A stretch of DNA of 64,000 nucleotides from Phycisphaerales bacterium. Its GTDB lineage: Bacteria; Planctomycetota; Phycisphaerae; Phycisphaerales; UBA1924. Positions 52,749 to 61,816 of this stretch are shown here, piece after piece. The translations under genes were made by a program, and so were the position numbers. Within the stretch, counting starts at the first letter, position 1. Each line of letters begins with the position of its first letter. The notes beneath the pieces are model-generated. The model did not search any database, was not told the DNA's origin, and was given only the letters and a program-made list of their open reading frames with translations. The stretch lies in contig JALUWX010000029.1 in assembly GCA_027019265.1 (NCBI GenBank), positions 1 to 64,000 of the forward strand, written 5' to 3'.

Positions 52749-53514
52749 GCACCCCAGCATTAAACCCCCGCCCCTCGCGCCGGAACTTCCGCTCGAAGTT
52801 CGTCCCCACAAGCTCCCCCTCACCAGCAGACTCCGGCCGATCAAAGCCGAGCCTCTCAAACGCCGGACGGTCGCGCCCCTCAAGGAACGCCGCGCACTCC
52901 GCCGGCAGTGGGGGGATGCTCGGGCGATCAGCGTTGGATTGATCCCCGCACCACACGTCAAAGTGCGCCTCGTCCCAAGCCCACAGCTCATCGTGGTCCG
53001 TCACCACGCGCAGCTCACCACCCTCCCCGAGCACGCGCCAGACGTCGTACAGCACCCGATGCTGCACCACCCGTTTCTTGTGATGCCGCTTCTTCGGCCA
53101 AGGATCCGAGAAATACAAATGCACCACCCGCGCGATCCCCTCCGGGAAACGCCAACGCAGCAGCTCCGTCGCGTCGTGGTTCATCATCCGCACATTCGTG
53201 TACGTCCCCTCCGTCTCGCGCTTCCGACGGATCCGGTCCGCGCCATACGCCGCAAACTCCCCGGCCCACTCGATCCCCAGAAAGTTCGTCCCGGGTTCCA
53301 AGCCCGCTTGCTGGATCAGGAACGTCCCCTTCCCCGACCCGATCTCGATCTCAAACGGCTTCTCAGGATCCACAAACCACCCGCGCGGATCCACCCAGCC
53401 CGATCTCGGGTCCGTCGCGATGGAGTCAGGGAGAGCCCCCAGCTCCTCCGAGCTGACCATCACCACACCCAATCCAGGATCGAGCGCCCGTCCATGTCCG
53501 AGTCCAAACGACAT
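52732..53514 (-). CDS. trmB: tRNA (guanine-N7-)-methyltransferase (TrmB)
   Basis: This 260-residue enzyme methylates G46 of tRNAs. The SAM motif is E-I-G-S-G-K-G-T-F (about 65-73), then F-L-G-I-E-W, and the family signature F-S-D-P-W-P-K-K-R-H. A TACGCT box six bases before ATG 53514 selects this start over an upstream ATG. The 3' end is repeated at 52071-52141. Confidence 0.93.
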   Translation of the reverse strand: MSFGLGHGRALDPGLGVVMVSSEELGALPDSIATDPRSGWVDPRGWFVDPEKPFEIEIGSGKGTFLIQQAGLEPGTNFLGIEWAGEFAAYGADRIRRKRETEGTYTNVRMMNHDATELLRWRFPEGIARVVHLYFSDPWPKKRHHKKRVVQHRVLYDVWRVLGEGGELRVVTDHDELWAWDEAHFDVWCGDQSNADRPSIPPLPAECAAFLEGRDRPAFERLGFDRPESAGEGELVGTNFERKFRREGRGFNAGVLRKLS

Positions 53515-53520
53515 GGGTGA

Positions 53521-53526
53521 AGCGTA
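53521..53526 (-). promoter_or_regulatory. Leaderless -10 box TACGCT (trmB)
   Basis: TACGCT lies six bases before the ATG at 53514 on the minus strand, with no Shine-Dalgarno. Confidence 0.6.
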
Positions 53527-53609
53527 GGGATCAGCCACCAGCCATCAGCCACCACCACCACCCAATTTCTGCCGCCCACACCACCAACCACGCTCCTGTC
53601 TTTCCCCCC

Positions 53610-53686
53610 TTCGAGCCCTTCGCGATCTTCGCGTTCAACCCCTCTTGCCTTCTCTGCGCCCTCCGCGCTCTCTGCCACCTCTGCGT
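53610..53686 (+). repeat. Iterated intergenic CTCTGCG-type repeat
   Basis: A degenerate tandem of short CTTCGCG/CTCTGCG/CTCCGCG units fills most of the gap between trmB and the thioesterase gene. I recall similar intergenic tracts, usually giving spurious frames rich in Ala-Lys, in unrelated bacteria. I see no coding or known regulatory role. Confidence 0.6.
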
Positions 53687-53709
53687 ACCAAAAGGAAACA
53701 CCAAACCCC

Positions 53710-53715
53710 TACCGT
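53710..53715 (+). promoter_or_regulatory. Leaderless -10 box TACCGT (thioesterase)
   Basis: TACCGT lies seven bases before the ATG at 53723, with no Shine-Dalgarno. Confidence 0.55.
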
Positions 53716-53722
53716 TCCCCCA

Positions 53723-54160
53723 ATGACAACCCCCCCATCCCACACCACCGAGATCCGCGTCCGCTACGCCGAGTGCGACCCCATGAACGTCGCCCACCAC
53801 GCAAGCTACCTCCCCTGGCTCGAGATCGGGCGCACCGAAATGCTCAGAGCCCAAGGCGGCTCCTACGAACAGATGGAACGAGACGGCTTCTTCCTCGTCA
53901 TCACCCGCTGCGAAGTCAAATACCGCAGACCCATCCGCTACGACGACGTCCTCGACATCCGCACCACCCTCGACAGCGCCAGCAAGATCAAACTGCGCCA
54001 CACCTACGAGGTCGTCCTCAAAGAACGCCGAGCCCAAGCCCCCGACCCCACGGACCCGAGCGTCCCCAACGACTTTGTGTGCGCCATCGCCACCACCGAA
54101 CTCGCCTGCGTTGACCGCAACGGCAAACCCACCCCGCTCCCCGACTTCCTCGCGGGTTAA
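53723..54160 (+). CDS. Hotdog-fold acyl-CoA thioesterase (YbgC/4HBT type)
   Basis: This 145-residue protein has the family start V-R-Y-A-E-C-D-P-M-N-V-A-H-H-A-S-Y, with the catalytic Asp16 region and aromatic W-L-E. It hydrolyses a thioester of CoA or acyl carrier protein; substrate unknown. Start 53723 is set by the TACCGT box and the domain start. Its stop overlaps the convergent next gene by 4 bases. Confidence 0.85.
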   Translation: MTTPPSHTTEIRVRYAECDPMNVAHHASYLPWLEIGRTEMLRAQGGSYEQMERDGFFLVITRCEVKYRRPIRYDDVLDIRTTLDSASKIKLRHTYEVVLKERRAQAPDPTDPSVPNDFVCAIATTELACVDRNGKPTPLPDFLAG

Positions 54161-54570
54161 TCCGTGATCACCCGCGCGCTGACGAGTCGGCCATCCTCGT
54201 CGAAACTGACATGCAGAAACTGGAGCCCCATGCCAAGAAACCCGGGCTCTGATCCCAACTGGTAGTAGTAGATTCCCTCTGGCGGGTAGTCTTCACCTGG
54301 CGGTCCCAGAAGATCCCAGACCTCCAGCTCCGTCATCCCAACCTTGAGATGGTTGTCGAGGATGTCATCGCACATCCGTTGCCGGGTCGTCGGGGCATCA
54401 AGCTCACGAACACTCGCGTCCCACCGATCCCGATCAAAGTCGAGATCCCGATGGGTCCACCATCGCCAAAGCCCCAGCACACCAGCCAACACGAAAATCA
54501 CCGCAATACCGATGAGCAAGGCCCGGTCGAACCGGTTCAACCACCATTGCTTTGTACGCTTCTCACTCAT
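54157..54570 (-). CDS. Single-pass membrane protein with SmpA/OmlA-like domain
   Basis: This 137-residue protein has one N-terminal membrane helix (about 18-36) and a C-terminal domain (about 75-137) with H-L-K-V-G-M-T-E-L-E-V-W-D-L-L-G-P-P and V-S-F-D-E-D-G-R-L, the SmpA/BamE-type pattern also seen at 36157-36516. GGAGG lies before the ATG. It follows radA by 13 bases and is probably co-transcribed. Confidence 0.65.
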   Translation of the reverse strand: MSEKRTKQWWLNRFDRALLIGIAVIFVLAGVLGLWRWWTHRDLDFDRDRWDASVRELDAPTTRQRMCDDILDNHLKVGMTELEVWDLLGPPGEDYPPEGIYYYQLGSEPGFLGMGLQFLHVSFDEDGRLVSARVITD

Positions 54571-54583
54571 ACCCCGCCTCCGC

Positions 54584-56035
54584 TCACATCAACCGCTCAA
54601 TCGCCCCCTGCACGTTCTTCACCGCCACCACCTTGATCCCCTTCACCCTCGGAAGCTCTCCCCGTCTCACCGTCGGCACCATCGCATGGGTAAACCCCAG
54701 CCGCGCCGCTTCCCGTAAACGCTGCTCCAGCTGCGCCACAGGGCGCAACTCCCCACCCAGCCCGATCTCCCCGATCGCCAACGTCGTCGGGGGGAGCGAG
54801 CGCTTGTAATGCGCCCCAGCAATCGCGAGCGCCAGCGCCAGATCACTCGCCGGCTCCGTCACCTTCAGCCCGCCCACACTCGACGTAAACACATCCCGAT
54901 CCGCAAGCCGCAGCCCCGCGTGCTGCTCCAAAACAGCGATGATCATCGCGAGCCGATTCGCATCGAGCCCCGACGACTTCCGCTTCGCGCTCCCCACGAA
55001 CCCCGTCGCCGTCAGCGCCTGGATCTCGACACACACACAGCGCGACCCGTGCATCGCCGCGCTCGCAACAGAGCCCGGGCGATGCTCGTCCCCGTTCGTG
55101 AGCGACGCAATGCTCAGCCCCCCCGGAAGCTCCGCCAAACCCTTCCCCGTCATCTCGAAGATCCCAAGCTCCAAGGTCGTCCCGAACCGGTTCTTGATCG
55201 CGCGCACCAACCGAGCCGCATGAGACCGATCCCCCTCGAAATACAGCACCGTGTCCACCAAGTGCTCCAAAAGCCGAGGCCCAGCAAGCGACCCCTCCTT
55301 CGTCACATGACCCACCAGCACAATCGCGATCCCCGACGACTTCGCGAGATACACCAGCTCCGACGCGCACCGTCGGAGCTGCGACACCGAACCCGGAGCC
55401 GCATCCATATCCGCTTTGTAGATCATCTGGATCGAATCGATGACCACCACATCGGGCTTGACCTTCCGCATCTGCTCCACGATCCGCGCCAGGTTCGTGT
55501 CAGCAAGCACGAACAACGAATCCGAATCCTCCACCCCCAAGCGCTCCGCGCGAAGCCGGATCTGCTCCGCGCTCTCCTCACTGGACACATACAAGACGGT
55601 GCTCGTCCAGTCCTTCTTCGTCGCATTGAACTTCACGGGAGAAGCCCACGCCCCCGCCGCTTGAAGCATCAACGTGGACTTCCCGATCCCGGGCTCCCCC
55701 CCGACCAAAATCACCGACCCGGGAACCAACCCCCGATTCCCGTCCTCACCTCCCAAGACCCGATCCAGCTCATCGATCCCCGTCCCCAAACGCTTCGTCA
55801 CCCCCGTCGAGCGCACGACCTCGCTGATCGCAACCGCGCCCATCGACACCTCACCCGCTTTCCCCTCGACCCACCCCGTCCCCGCCGATCCCCGCTGCGG
55901 ATCCTTCAGACTCGAAGCATCGAACGACGACTCCTCCAGCGCATCCCACGTCCCGCAATCCGGGCACTTCCCGGCCCAGCGCGTCTGCACAGCCCCACAC
56001 TCCCGGCACACAAACTGGGTCTTCGCTTTCGCCAT
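54584..56035 (-). CDS. radA: DNA repair protein RadA
   Basis: This 483-residue RecA-like ATPase processes recombination intermediates. The N-terminal zinc finger uses Cys10, Cys13, Cys24 and Cys27. Walker A is G-G-E-P-G-I-G-K-S-T, the RadA signature K-N-R-F-G-T-T follows near residue 265, and the C-terminus carries the Lon-type P-domain (D-V-F-T-S-S-V-G-G). AGAGGA lies five bases before the ATG; a TAGGAT box further upstream is a plausible promoter. Confidence 0.94.
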   Translation of the reverse strand: MAKAKTQFVCRECGAVQTRWAGKCPDCGTWDALEESSFDASSLKDPQRGSAGTGWVEGKAGEVSMGAVAISEVVRSTGVTKRLGTGIDELDRVLGGEDGNRGLVPGSVILVGGEPGIGKSTLMLQAAGAWASPVKFNATKKDWTSTVLYVSSEESAEQIRLRAERLGVEDSDSLFVLADTNLARIVEQMRKVKPDVVVIDSIQMIYKADMDAAPGSVSQLRRCASELVYLAKSSGIAIVLVGHVTKEGSLAGPRLLEHLVDTVLYFEGDRSHAARLVRAIKNRFGTTLELGIFEMTGKGLAELPGGLSIASLTNGDEHRPGSVASAAMHGSRCVCVEIQALTATGFVGSAKRKSSGLDANRLAMIIAVLEQHAGLRLADRDVFTSSVGGLKVTEPASDLALALAIAGAHYKRSLPPTTLAIGEIGLGGELRPVAQLEQRLREAARLGFTHAMVPTVRRGELPRVKGIKVVAVKNVQGAIERLM

Positions 56036-56121
56036 CACAATCCTCTTTCCTTCGCGCAACACGATCCTATCGCAAACAGGGATCTGTTTGGTATACCGAA
56101 GGCGTAAAGTTCACCATCTCC

Positions 56122-59100
56122 ATGACCAACACCCCATCCCCATCCAACACACCGACCCCCAAGCGCCGGCGCGTCTGGTTCAAGCGCTGCACCATCACCC
56201 TCGCCGTCCTCGCGCTCCTCCTCATCGCCGGGGTTGTCATCATCGGGCGCACCGCCGCCCTCACCGCCATCATCTCCCCCATCATCGAGAAGGAAACCGG
56301 GCTCGACCTCGTCTCCGGGCGCATCGTCCTCGGCCCCTCGGGAGACATCGAGGTCCACAACGCCGTCCTCCGCGCCCCCGACATCGACGGCCCAGCAGGA
56401 GAACTCCTCACCCTCACCCGCGCCGACATCACCATCGACTGGACCAGGATCCTCTCCGGCGCCGGCGCGATCGAGAAAGTCCGACTCGACCAACCCCACC
56501 TCCGGGTCTCCCAGGACACCCAGTCCCGGGTCGTCAACCTCTCCGCGCTCACCCTCCGAGACTCCGGATCCGGCGCGGCCACCACCCCCCAGCTCATCAT
56601 CACCCGAGGACTCGTCGAGATCGGAGAACACACCGGACCCGACTACACCCAGCTCAAACGACTCTCCATCGTCGGCCAGCTCAGCGCCCCCAACGCCGAC
56701 GGCTCAGCCCCCTTCTCCTTCGGCGCCTCCTCCGCCATCGACTCCATCTCCTCGGGAATCGAACCCGTCACCAACGAGTTCGAGATCTCCGGCGCCATCC
56801 ACCCCGCCGGGGTCCGCGCCCAGCTCACCGGGCTCTCCCTCGAAGACTGGCCCCCCTCCATCGTCCCCTCATCCATCCGGGATGTGTACCAGTCCCTCGA
56901 CCTCTCCGGACAGCTCGCGCCAACCAGACTCGAACTCGGAGAGAAGGGACGGGTCTCCGTCACCCTCACCCTCGAAGGGGTAGACCTCACCCTCCCCTTC
57001 GATCCCCCCGGAGCCAACCCCGGCGAAGTCGAGCACCTTCGGATGCGCGGGACCAGGGGAACCATCACCTTCGGATCCTCCCAACTCACCGCCGACCTCA
57101 CGGGGCGCATCGACCAGCTCGATTACCGGGTCGAGCTGACATACAAGGGCTACGCGCCCACCTCCGCCCTCGAGTGCACCCTCCGGACCGCGTTCCGATA
57201 CGACGACAGCTTCCGTCCCCGACTCTTCCTCCCCGAAGCCGCCCTCGACCCCATCAACCGATTCGCCGGGCTCAGCGCCGACATCGACGCCTCCGTCCAG
57301 TTCACCCGCGCCGCGCCCACGGGGGATCAAGCCGCGCCCCTCGAAGTCTCCGGACGCGCCCAGATCCGCAACGGCCGAGCCCAGTACACCGAGTTCGCCT
57401 ACCCCTTCGAGAACATCAGCGGGTCCGTCCGATTCGCGCCAAGCAGCGCCTCCTTCGACAACCTCACCGGGACCGGACCCACCGGAGCCAAACTCCGCGC
57501 GTCCGGTTCCGTCAGCGGCTTCGGGGACGATTCACGGATCCACCTCGAGATCGCCGTGGACGAACTCCCCATCGACACCCACCTCCTCAACGCGATGGAC
57601 GACGACCAACGCGCCCTCGTCCGCACCCTCTTCTCGCGCCAGCAATACGCAAACCTCCTCGAATCCGGGTTCGTCCGGACCCCCGGAGTCCGAGGCCCGC
57701 TCATGGCCGAACGACGCGCCCTCTACGACGAGCTCGAACTCCGCAAAGACGACGAACCCACTCCAGAACTCCTCAACCAACGCGCACAACTCCGCAAACT
57801 CGACCGCGCCCTCAGCGCCCCCGAGTTCACCTTCGGCGGCGCCGTCTCCGTCGTCGTCGATGTCAAACGCGACCCCACACGACCCAAGGGCTCCCGCTGG
57901 CCCGTCGCCATCACGGCCAACATCCCCGAAGCCGGGATCGTCCCCGAGCAGTTCCCCCTTCCCATCATCGCCCAGGGTGTCACGATCTCCATCGTGGACA
58001 ACAAGGTCGAACTCAAGGGCGGGTCCTACGCCGGGCTCTCAGGCGGATCCGCCTCCGTCGATGCAACCATCCAGGAACAGAACGGCAAAACCCTCCCGTA
58101 CGTCACCATCAAAGCCCGCGACATCCCCATCGACGACCGACTCATCGCGGCCATCCCCGGGTACTACACCAAGCAACCCCAAGACCCCAACGAAACCACA
58201 CTCCGGCGCATCCTCGACCGACTCCAGCTCCGAGGGCTCGTCGAGTGCAACGCCACCATCGGACCACGCTCCGACAACTCCATCGGGTACGAAGTCGAAG
58301 CCGGGGTCCTCTCCGGATCCGCGACCCCCATCGACTCCGTCCTCGGACCCACACCCGATTCCATCACCCTCGACCAGCTCCGGGGAACCATCTTCGTCAC
58401 CGAGTCCCTCATCGTCGTCGATATCGCCGGCCAGCTCGTCGCGCAGGGACAGACCCAACAAAGCGACTCCCCCGTCCGTCTCCTCACCCAGCTCACCCTC
58501 CCCCAAACCCCCAGGTTCGGGAACGTCGATCGCGCCGATGGGCTCCTCCCCTTCGAGTTCGGACCCCCGACCCCGGGACCCGCGCTCTACACGCGCGTCA
58601 CCGCAACCAACGTGGACCTCACCCTCCCCCTCGAAGACGCAATCGGGATCGTCTCCAAATCACAAGCCCGGACCCTCAGCGACTGGCGCGACGACTTCCA
58701 GATCGACGGCAACGTCACCCTCCGCACCCTCCTCGAAGGCCGGGTCGGCGGCGCACTCGATATCAAACTCCAACTCAACAAGATCCAACGACTCGGATTC
58801 ACCCTCGAAGACCAACGCTACGACCTCGGGCAATCCTGGGGACGACTCGCGCTCGACCTCGGGACCAACCCCAAAATCGACGCCGACGGCTTCCGTGTCC
58901 CCATCCTCGTCGAAAGCGACGAGTCCGGACAGATCGCGCTCGACGGCGTCCTCCCCCTCGCACGAGGAGGAACCCTCCTCGAACTCCAGAACGAACCACC
59001 CATCCGACTCGAACTCCGCAGCGCCCGTCTCGGATCCGCCGGGGTCAAAGCCGCCGCGAAAGCACTCTCCGCAAACGCCGTCGGAAAGTTCATCGAAGAC

Positions 59101-60645
59101 TACAGCGTCAAGGGACGCGCCGACGCGCTCATCGACCTAACCCCGATCGACACCACACGCATCATCGACGCGCCCCGGGGCGCGCTCCGGATCCCCACAG
59201 TCACCCTCGACGGCTCACTCTCCCCCAAATCCCTCACCCTCACACGCAACGACCACACCCTCGATCTCCACACCATCGAAGGCCAAGTCATCTTCTCCGG
59301 GCTCTCCGGACGCGCCGATTCCATCCACGCAACCGCCCCCGACCACGAACTCTTCATCGACGGGCTCTTCTCCGTGGATCTCGAACGGGGCGCCACCATC
59401 GACATGAGCATCGGCGCAACAGGCGACGTCCTCGCCGAACCCATGCGCGCCGTCCTCCCCCAAGCGCTCACCGACACCGTCGAACAGCTCGACCTCCACG
59501 CACCCTCGGGGGTCTCCCTCGGGGACCTCCACATCAGCGCGACCAACCTCGGACGAGACGACCCCCGATTCGATATCCGCGGAAACGCAAGCGTCATCGG
59601 CGCGGACCTCAGCGTCGGGCTCCCCATCACCGAGCTCGATACCGGGATCGGGTTCCACGTCTCCTCCGCCGAAGACCAAGGGCTCCAGTACACACTCAAT
59701 CTCGAAGCCGACCGACTCCGCGCCGGGCTCCTCCGGGTCCACAACGCACGCGCCTCCATCATCTCCGAACCCGGAGAACCAAGAAACCTCGCCGTCCCCG
59801 ACCTCCGCGCCGGAATGCACGGCGGCATGGTCACCGGGACCGCGCAGGTCCGGGTCGATCCCCAAGGCACCCCGCGCTACGCCACCGAGATCCAGTGCTC
59901 GGGTGTCCGCGCCGCGCCCATTTTCGACGACCTCTTCCTCCCCCCCCAAGGCCTCGAAGGCCCCCCCCGACCCGGGGCCTCCGCCGTCCGCTCCGCATGG
60001 AACGTGGACGACGACCTCTCCCGGGGTGTCCTCACCGCCGACCTCTCGCTCCAGGGCATCGTCGGACGAACCGCCCAGCGCGAAGGACGGGGCTACGTCC
60101 GGGTCTCCGGCGGGCGCGTCGTCGCGCTCCCCGGGCTCATCAACCTCATCGAGGCCTCCAACCTCACCCTCCCCACGGGCTCCAAACTCAACCTCGCCGA
60201 AGCCGAGTTCTACATCGACGACGACCGGATGGCCTTCGAAAGGCTCTCAGTCAGCTCCGATGCCATCGAGATCCTGGGCTACGGGATGATGGACTGGACA
60301 TCCCGAGCGATCGACCTACGCTTCCGATCACGCGCGATCGAGCCCATCCCCGTCCTCTCCGATCTCCTCGAAGGGATCCGGGACGAGCTCATCACCACCC
60401 GCGTGACCGGGGCGCCGGGGTCCATCGACTACACCGCCGAACAGTTCGGCACCACCAAACGCCTCATCCGCGCCATGCTCGGCGAAAAAGAAACCGAGCA
60501 GCAACGACGACTCCGAGAAGTCGAAAACAGAACTCGCGTAGGTTCGGGCTACTACCGAACCCAGTCGCAGGATGAAACGCTCATCGAGCCCACGCCCGAT
60601 CCGAGCACGCGCCAGGAAGCAAGCGCCGCATCTACCGACGAGTAA
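56122..60645 (+). CDS. Very large AsmA/TamB-like envelope protein
   Basis: This 1507-residue protein has a basic N-terminus, one membrane helix (about 25-45), and a long beta-rich periplasmic region ending with a short AsmA-like C-domain (about 1360-1450, G-Y-G-M-M-D-W-T then I-D-L-R-F-R-S). The predicted topology and repeats of amphipathic beta strands resemble AsmA-type proteins that bridge the envelope and may move lipids. The C-terminal 30 residues are Arg/Gln-rich. It contains no cysteine-rich or catalytic motif. Confidence 0.75.
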   Translation: MTNTPSPSNTPTPKRRRVWFKRCTITLAVLALLLIAGVVIIGRTAALTAIISPIIEKETGLDLVSGRIVLGPSGDIEVHNAVLRAPDIDGPAGELLTLTRADITIDWTRILSGAGAIEKVRLDQPHLRVSQDTQSRVVNLSALTLRDSGSGAATTPQLIITRGLVEIGEHTGPDYTQLKRLSIVGQLSAPNADGSAPFSFGASSAIDSISSGIEPVTNEFEISGAIHPAGVRAQLTGLSLEDWPPSIVPSSIRDVYQSLDLSGQLAPTRLELGEKGRVSVTLTLEGVDLTLPFDPPGANPGEVEHLRMRGTRGTITFGSSQLTADLTGRIDQLDYRVELTYKGYAPTSALECTLRTAFRYDDSFRPRLFLPEAALDPINRFAGLSADIDASVQFTRAAPTGDQAAPLEVSGRAQIRNGRAQYTEFAYPFENISGSVRFAPSSASFDNLTGTGPTGAKLRASGSVSGFGDDSRIHLEIAVDELPIDTHLLNAMDDDQRALVRTLFSRQQYANLLESGFVRTPGVRGPLMAERRALYDELELRKDDEPTPELLNQRAQLRKLDRALSAPEFTFGGAVSVVVDVKRDPTRPKGSRWPVAITANIPEAGIVPEQFPLPIIAQGVTISIVDNKVELKGGSYAGLSGGSASVDATIQEQNGKTLPYVTIKARDIPIDDRLIAAIPGYYTKQPQDPNETTLRRILDRLQLRGLVECNATIGPRSDNSIGYEVEAGVLSGSATPIDSVLGPTPDSITLDQLRGTIFVTESLIVVDIAGQLVAQGQTQQSDSPVRLLTQLTLPQTPRFGNVDRADGLLPFEFGPPTPGPALYTRVTATNVDLTLPLEDAIGIVSKSQARTLSDWRDDFQIDGNVTLRTLLEGRVGGALDIKLQLNKIQRLGFTLEDQRYDLGQSWGRLALDLGTNPKIDADGFRVPILVESDESGQIALDGVLPLARGGTLLELQNEPPIRLELRSARLGSAGVKAAAKALSANAVGKFIEDYSVKGRADALIDLTPIDTTRIIDAPRGALRIPTVTLDGSLSPKSLTLTRNDHTLDLHTIEGQVIFSGLSGRADSIHATAPDHELFIDGLFSVDLERGATIDMSIGATGDVLAEPMRAVLPQALTDTVEQLDLHAPSGVSLGDLHISATNLGRDDPRFDIRGNASVIGADLSVGLPITELDTGIGFHVSSAEDQGLQYTLNLEADRLRAGLLRVHNARASIISEPGEPRNLAVPDLRAGMHGGMVTGTAQVRVDPQGTPRYATEIQCSGVRAAPIFDDLFLPPQGLEGPPRPGASAVRSAWNVDDDLSRGVLTADLSLQGIVGRTAQREGRGYVRVSGGRVVALPGLINLIEASNLTLPTGSKLNLAEAEFYIDDDRMAFERLSVSSDAIEILGYGMMDWTSRAIDLRFRSRAIEPIPVLSDLLEGIRDELITTRVTGAPGSIDYTAEQFGTTKRLIRAMLGEKETEQQRRLREVENRTRVGSGYYRTQSQDETLIEPTPDPSTRQEASAASTDE

Positions 60646-60685
60646 TACACACGGGGCTCCCCCCACAGACAGAAAGACCTACACC

Positions 60686-61816
60686 ATGACCAACGAACCC
60701 AACCGAGTCGAACTCGACCCGCCCACCACCACACAACCGAAGACCGAAGCCGCAGCGCCACCCGAATCCATGAGCGTCCGCCGCGCCGACGACGGCGAGA
60801 TCCAGGACCGGATCATGGAACTCATCGACATGGTCACCCACACCACCGATGAGTTCGACGCCAAGCTCGTCCGCGAACTCATGACCGCCGCCCTCAAACT
60901 CATCCCCGACGGCCGAGGGACAGGCGAACTCAAACTCATGACCGCCGCCATGAAAGAGCTCCGATACGCATACCGCGTCTTCGGTCAATACCCCGAGCCC
61001 CACAAGGTCACCATCTTCGGATCCGCACGGACCCCCGAAGACCACCCCGACTACGCCGCCGCCGTCGAGTTCTCCAAACTCATGGCCCAAGCCGGATGGA
61101 TGTCCATCACCGGCGCCGGCGACGGGATCATGAAAGCAGGGCACGAAGGCCCCGGGCGCGAATCGAGCTTCGGCGTCGCCATCCGACTCCCCTTCGAAAC
61201 CACCGCGAACGACATCATCACGGGTGACGAAAAACTCATCAACTTCCGCTACTTCTTCACACGCAAGCTCATGTTCCTCTCCCAAGCCGAAGCCGTCGTC
61301 TGTTTCCCCGGAGGGTTCGGGACCCTCGACGAATGCTTCGAAGCCCTCACCCTCATCCAGACAGGCAAGGCCTCCATCGTCCCCGTCGTCTACGTGGACG
61401 GCGACACCACCGGAGACCACGGCTCCTACTGGGACGGATGGATCCACTACGTCCAGACCCAACTCGCCGCACGCGGGTGGATCTCCCCCGAAGACCACAA
61501 CCTCTACTACCACGCCAAGGACCCCCAGGACGCCGCCGACCACATCACCAGGTTCTACTCCGTCTACCACTCCTCCCGCTACGTCCGCGACGACCTCGTC
61601 ATCCGTCTCAAGAAACCCCTCAACGACGAGCAGGTCCAGATCCTCAACGACGAGTTCGGATCCCTCGTCAAGAAGGGCTCCATCCAGATGCGCGAGCCCT
61701 ACCCCCAGGAGAAGGACCACCTCGACCTCCCGAGACTCGCCTTCACACACACCCGCTACCACTACGGGCTCGTCCGCGCCCTCATCGACCGCATCAACTC
61801 CTTCGCGGATGCCTAA
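60686..61816 (+). CDS. LOG-family (TIGR00730-like) protein
   Basis: This 376-residue protein has the LOG signature P-G-G-F-G-T-L-D-E near residue 211 and G-S-A-R-T near residue 113, a Rossmann fold once labelled lysine decarboxylase. Related proteins are cytokinin-activating phosphoribohydrolases or nucleotide-monophosphate glycosidases (YgdH/PpnN-like). An N-terminal extension of about 100 residues resembles PpnN. The ATG at 60686 is chosen because it begins the conserved N-terminus; its ribosome site is weak. Confidence 0.82.
   Translation: MTNEPNRVELDPPTTTQPKTEAAAPPESMSVRRADDGEIQDRIMELIDMVTHTTDEFDAKLVRELMTAALKLIPDGRGTGELKLMTAAMKELRYAYRVFGQYPEPHKVTIFGSARTPEDHPDYAAAVEFSKLMAQAGWMSITGAGDGIMKAGHEGPGRESSFGVAIRLPFETTANDIITGDEKLINFRYFFTRKLMFLSQAEAVVCFPGGFGTLDECFEALTLIQTGKASIVPVVYVDGDTTGDHGSYWDGWIHYVQTQLAARGWISPEDHNLYYHAKDPQDAADHITRFYSVYHSSRYVRDDLVIRLKKPLNDEQVQILNDEFGSLVKKGSIQMREPYPQEKDHLDLPRLAFTHTRYHYGLVRALIDRINSFADA

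Noticed and set aside
55674-60575. A 1633-codon open frame on the + strand across the AsmA-like gene
   Set aside because: It is an Arg/Pro-dominated product in a shifted frame of a coherent envelope protein, typical of GC-rich shadow frames.
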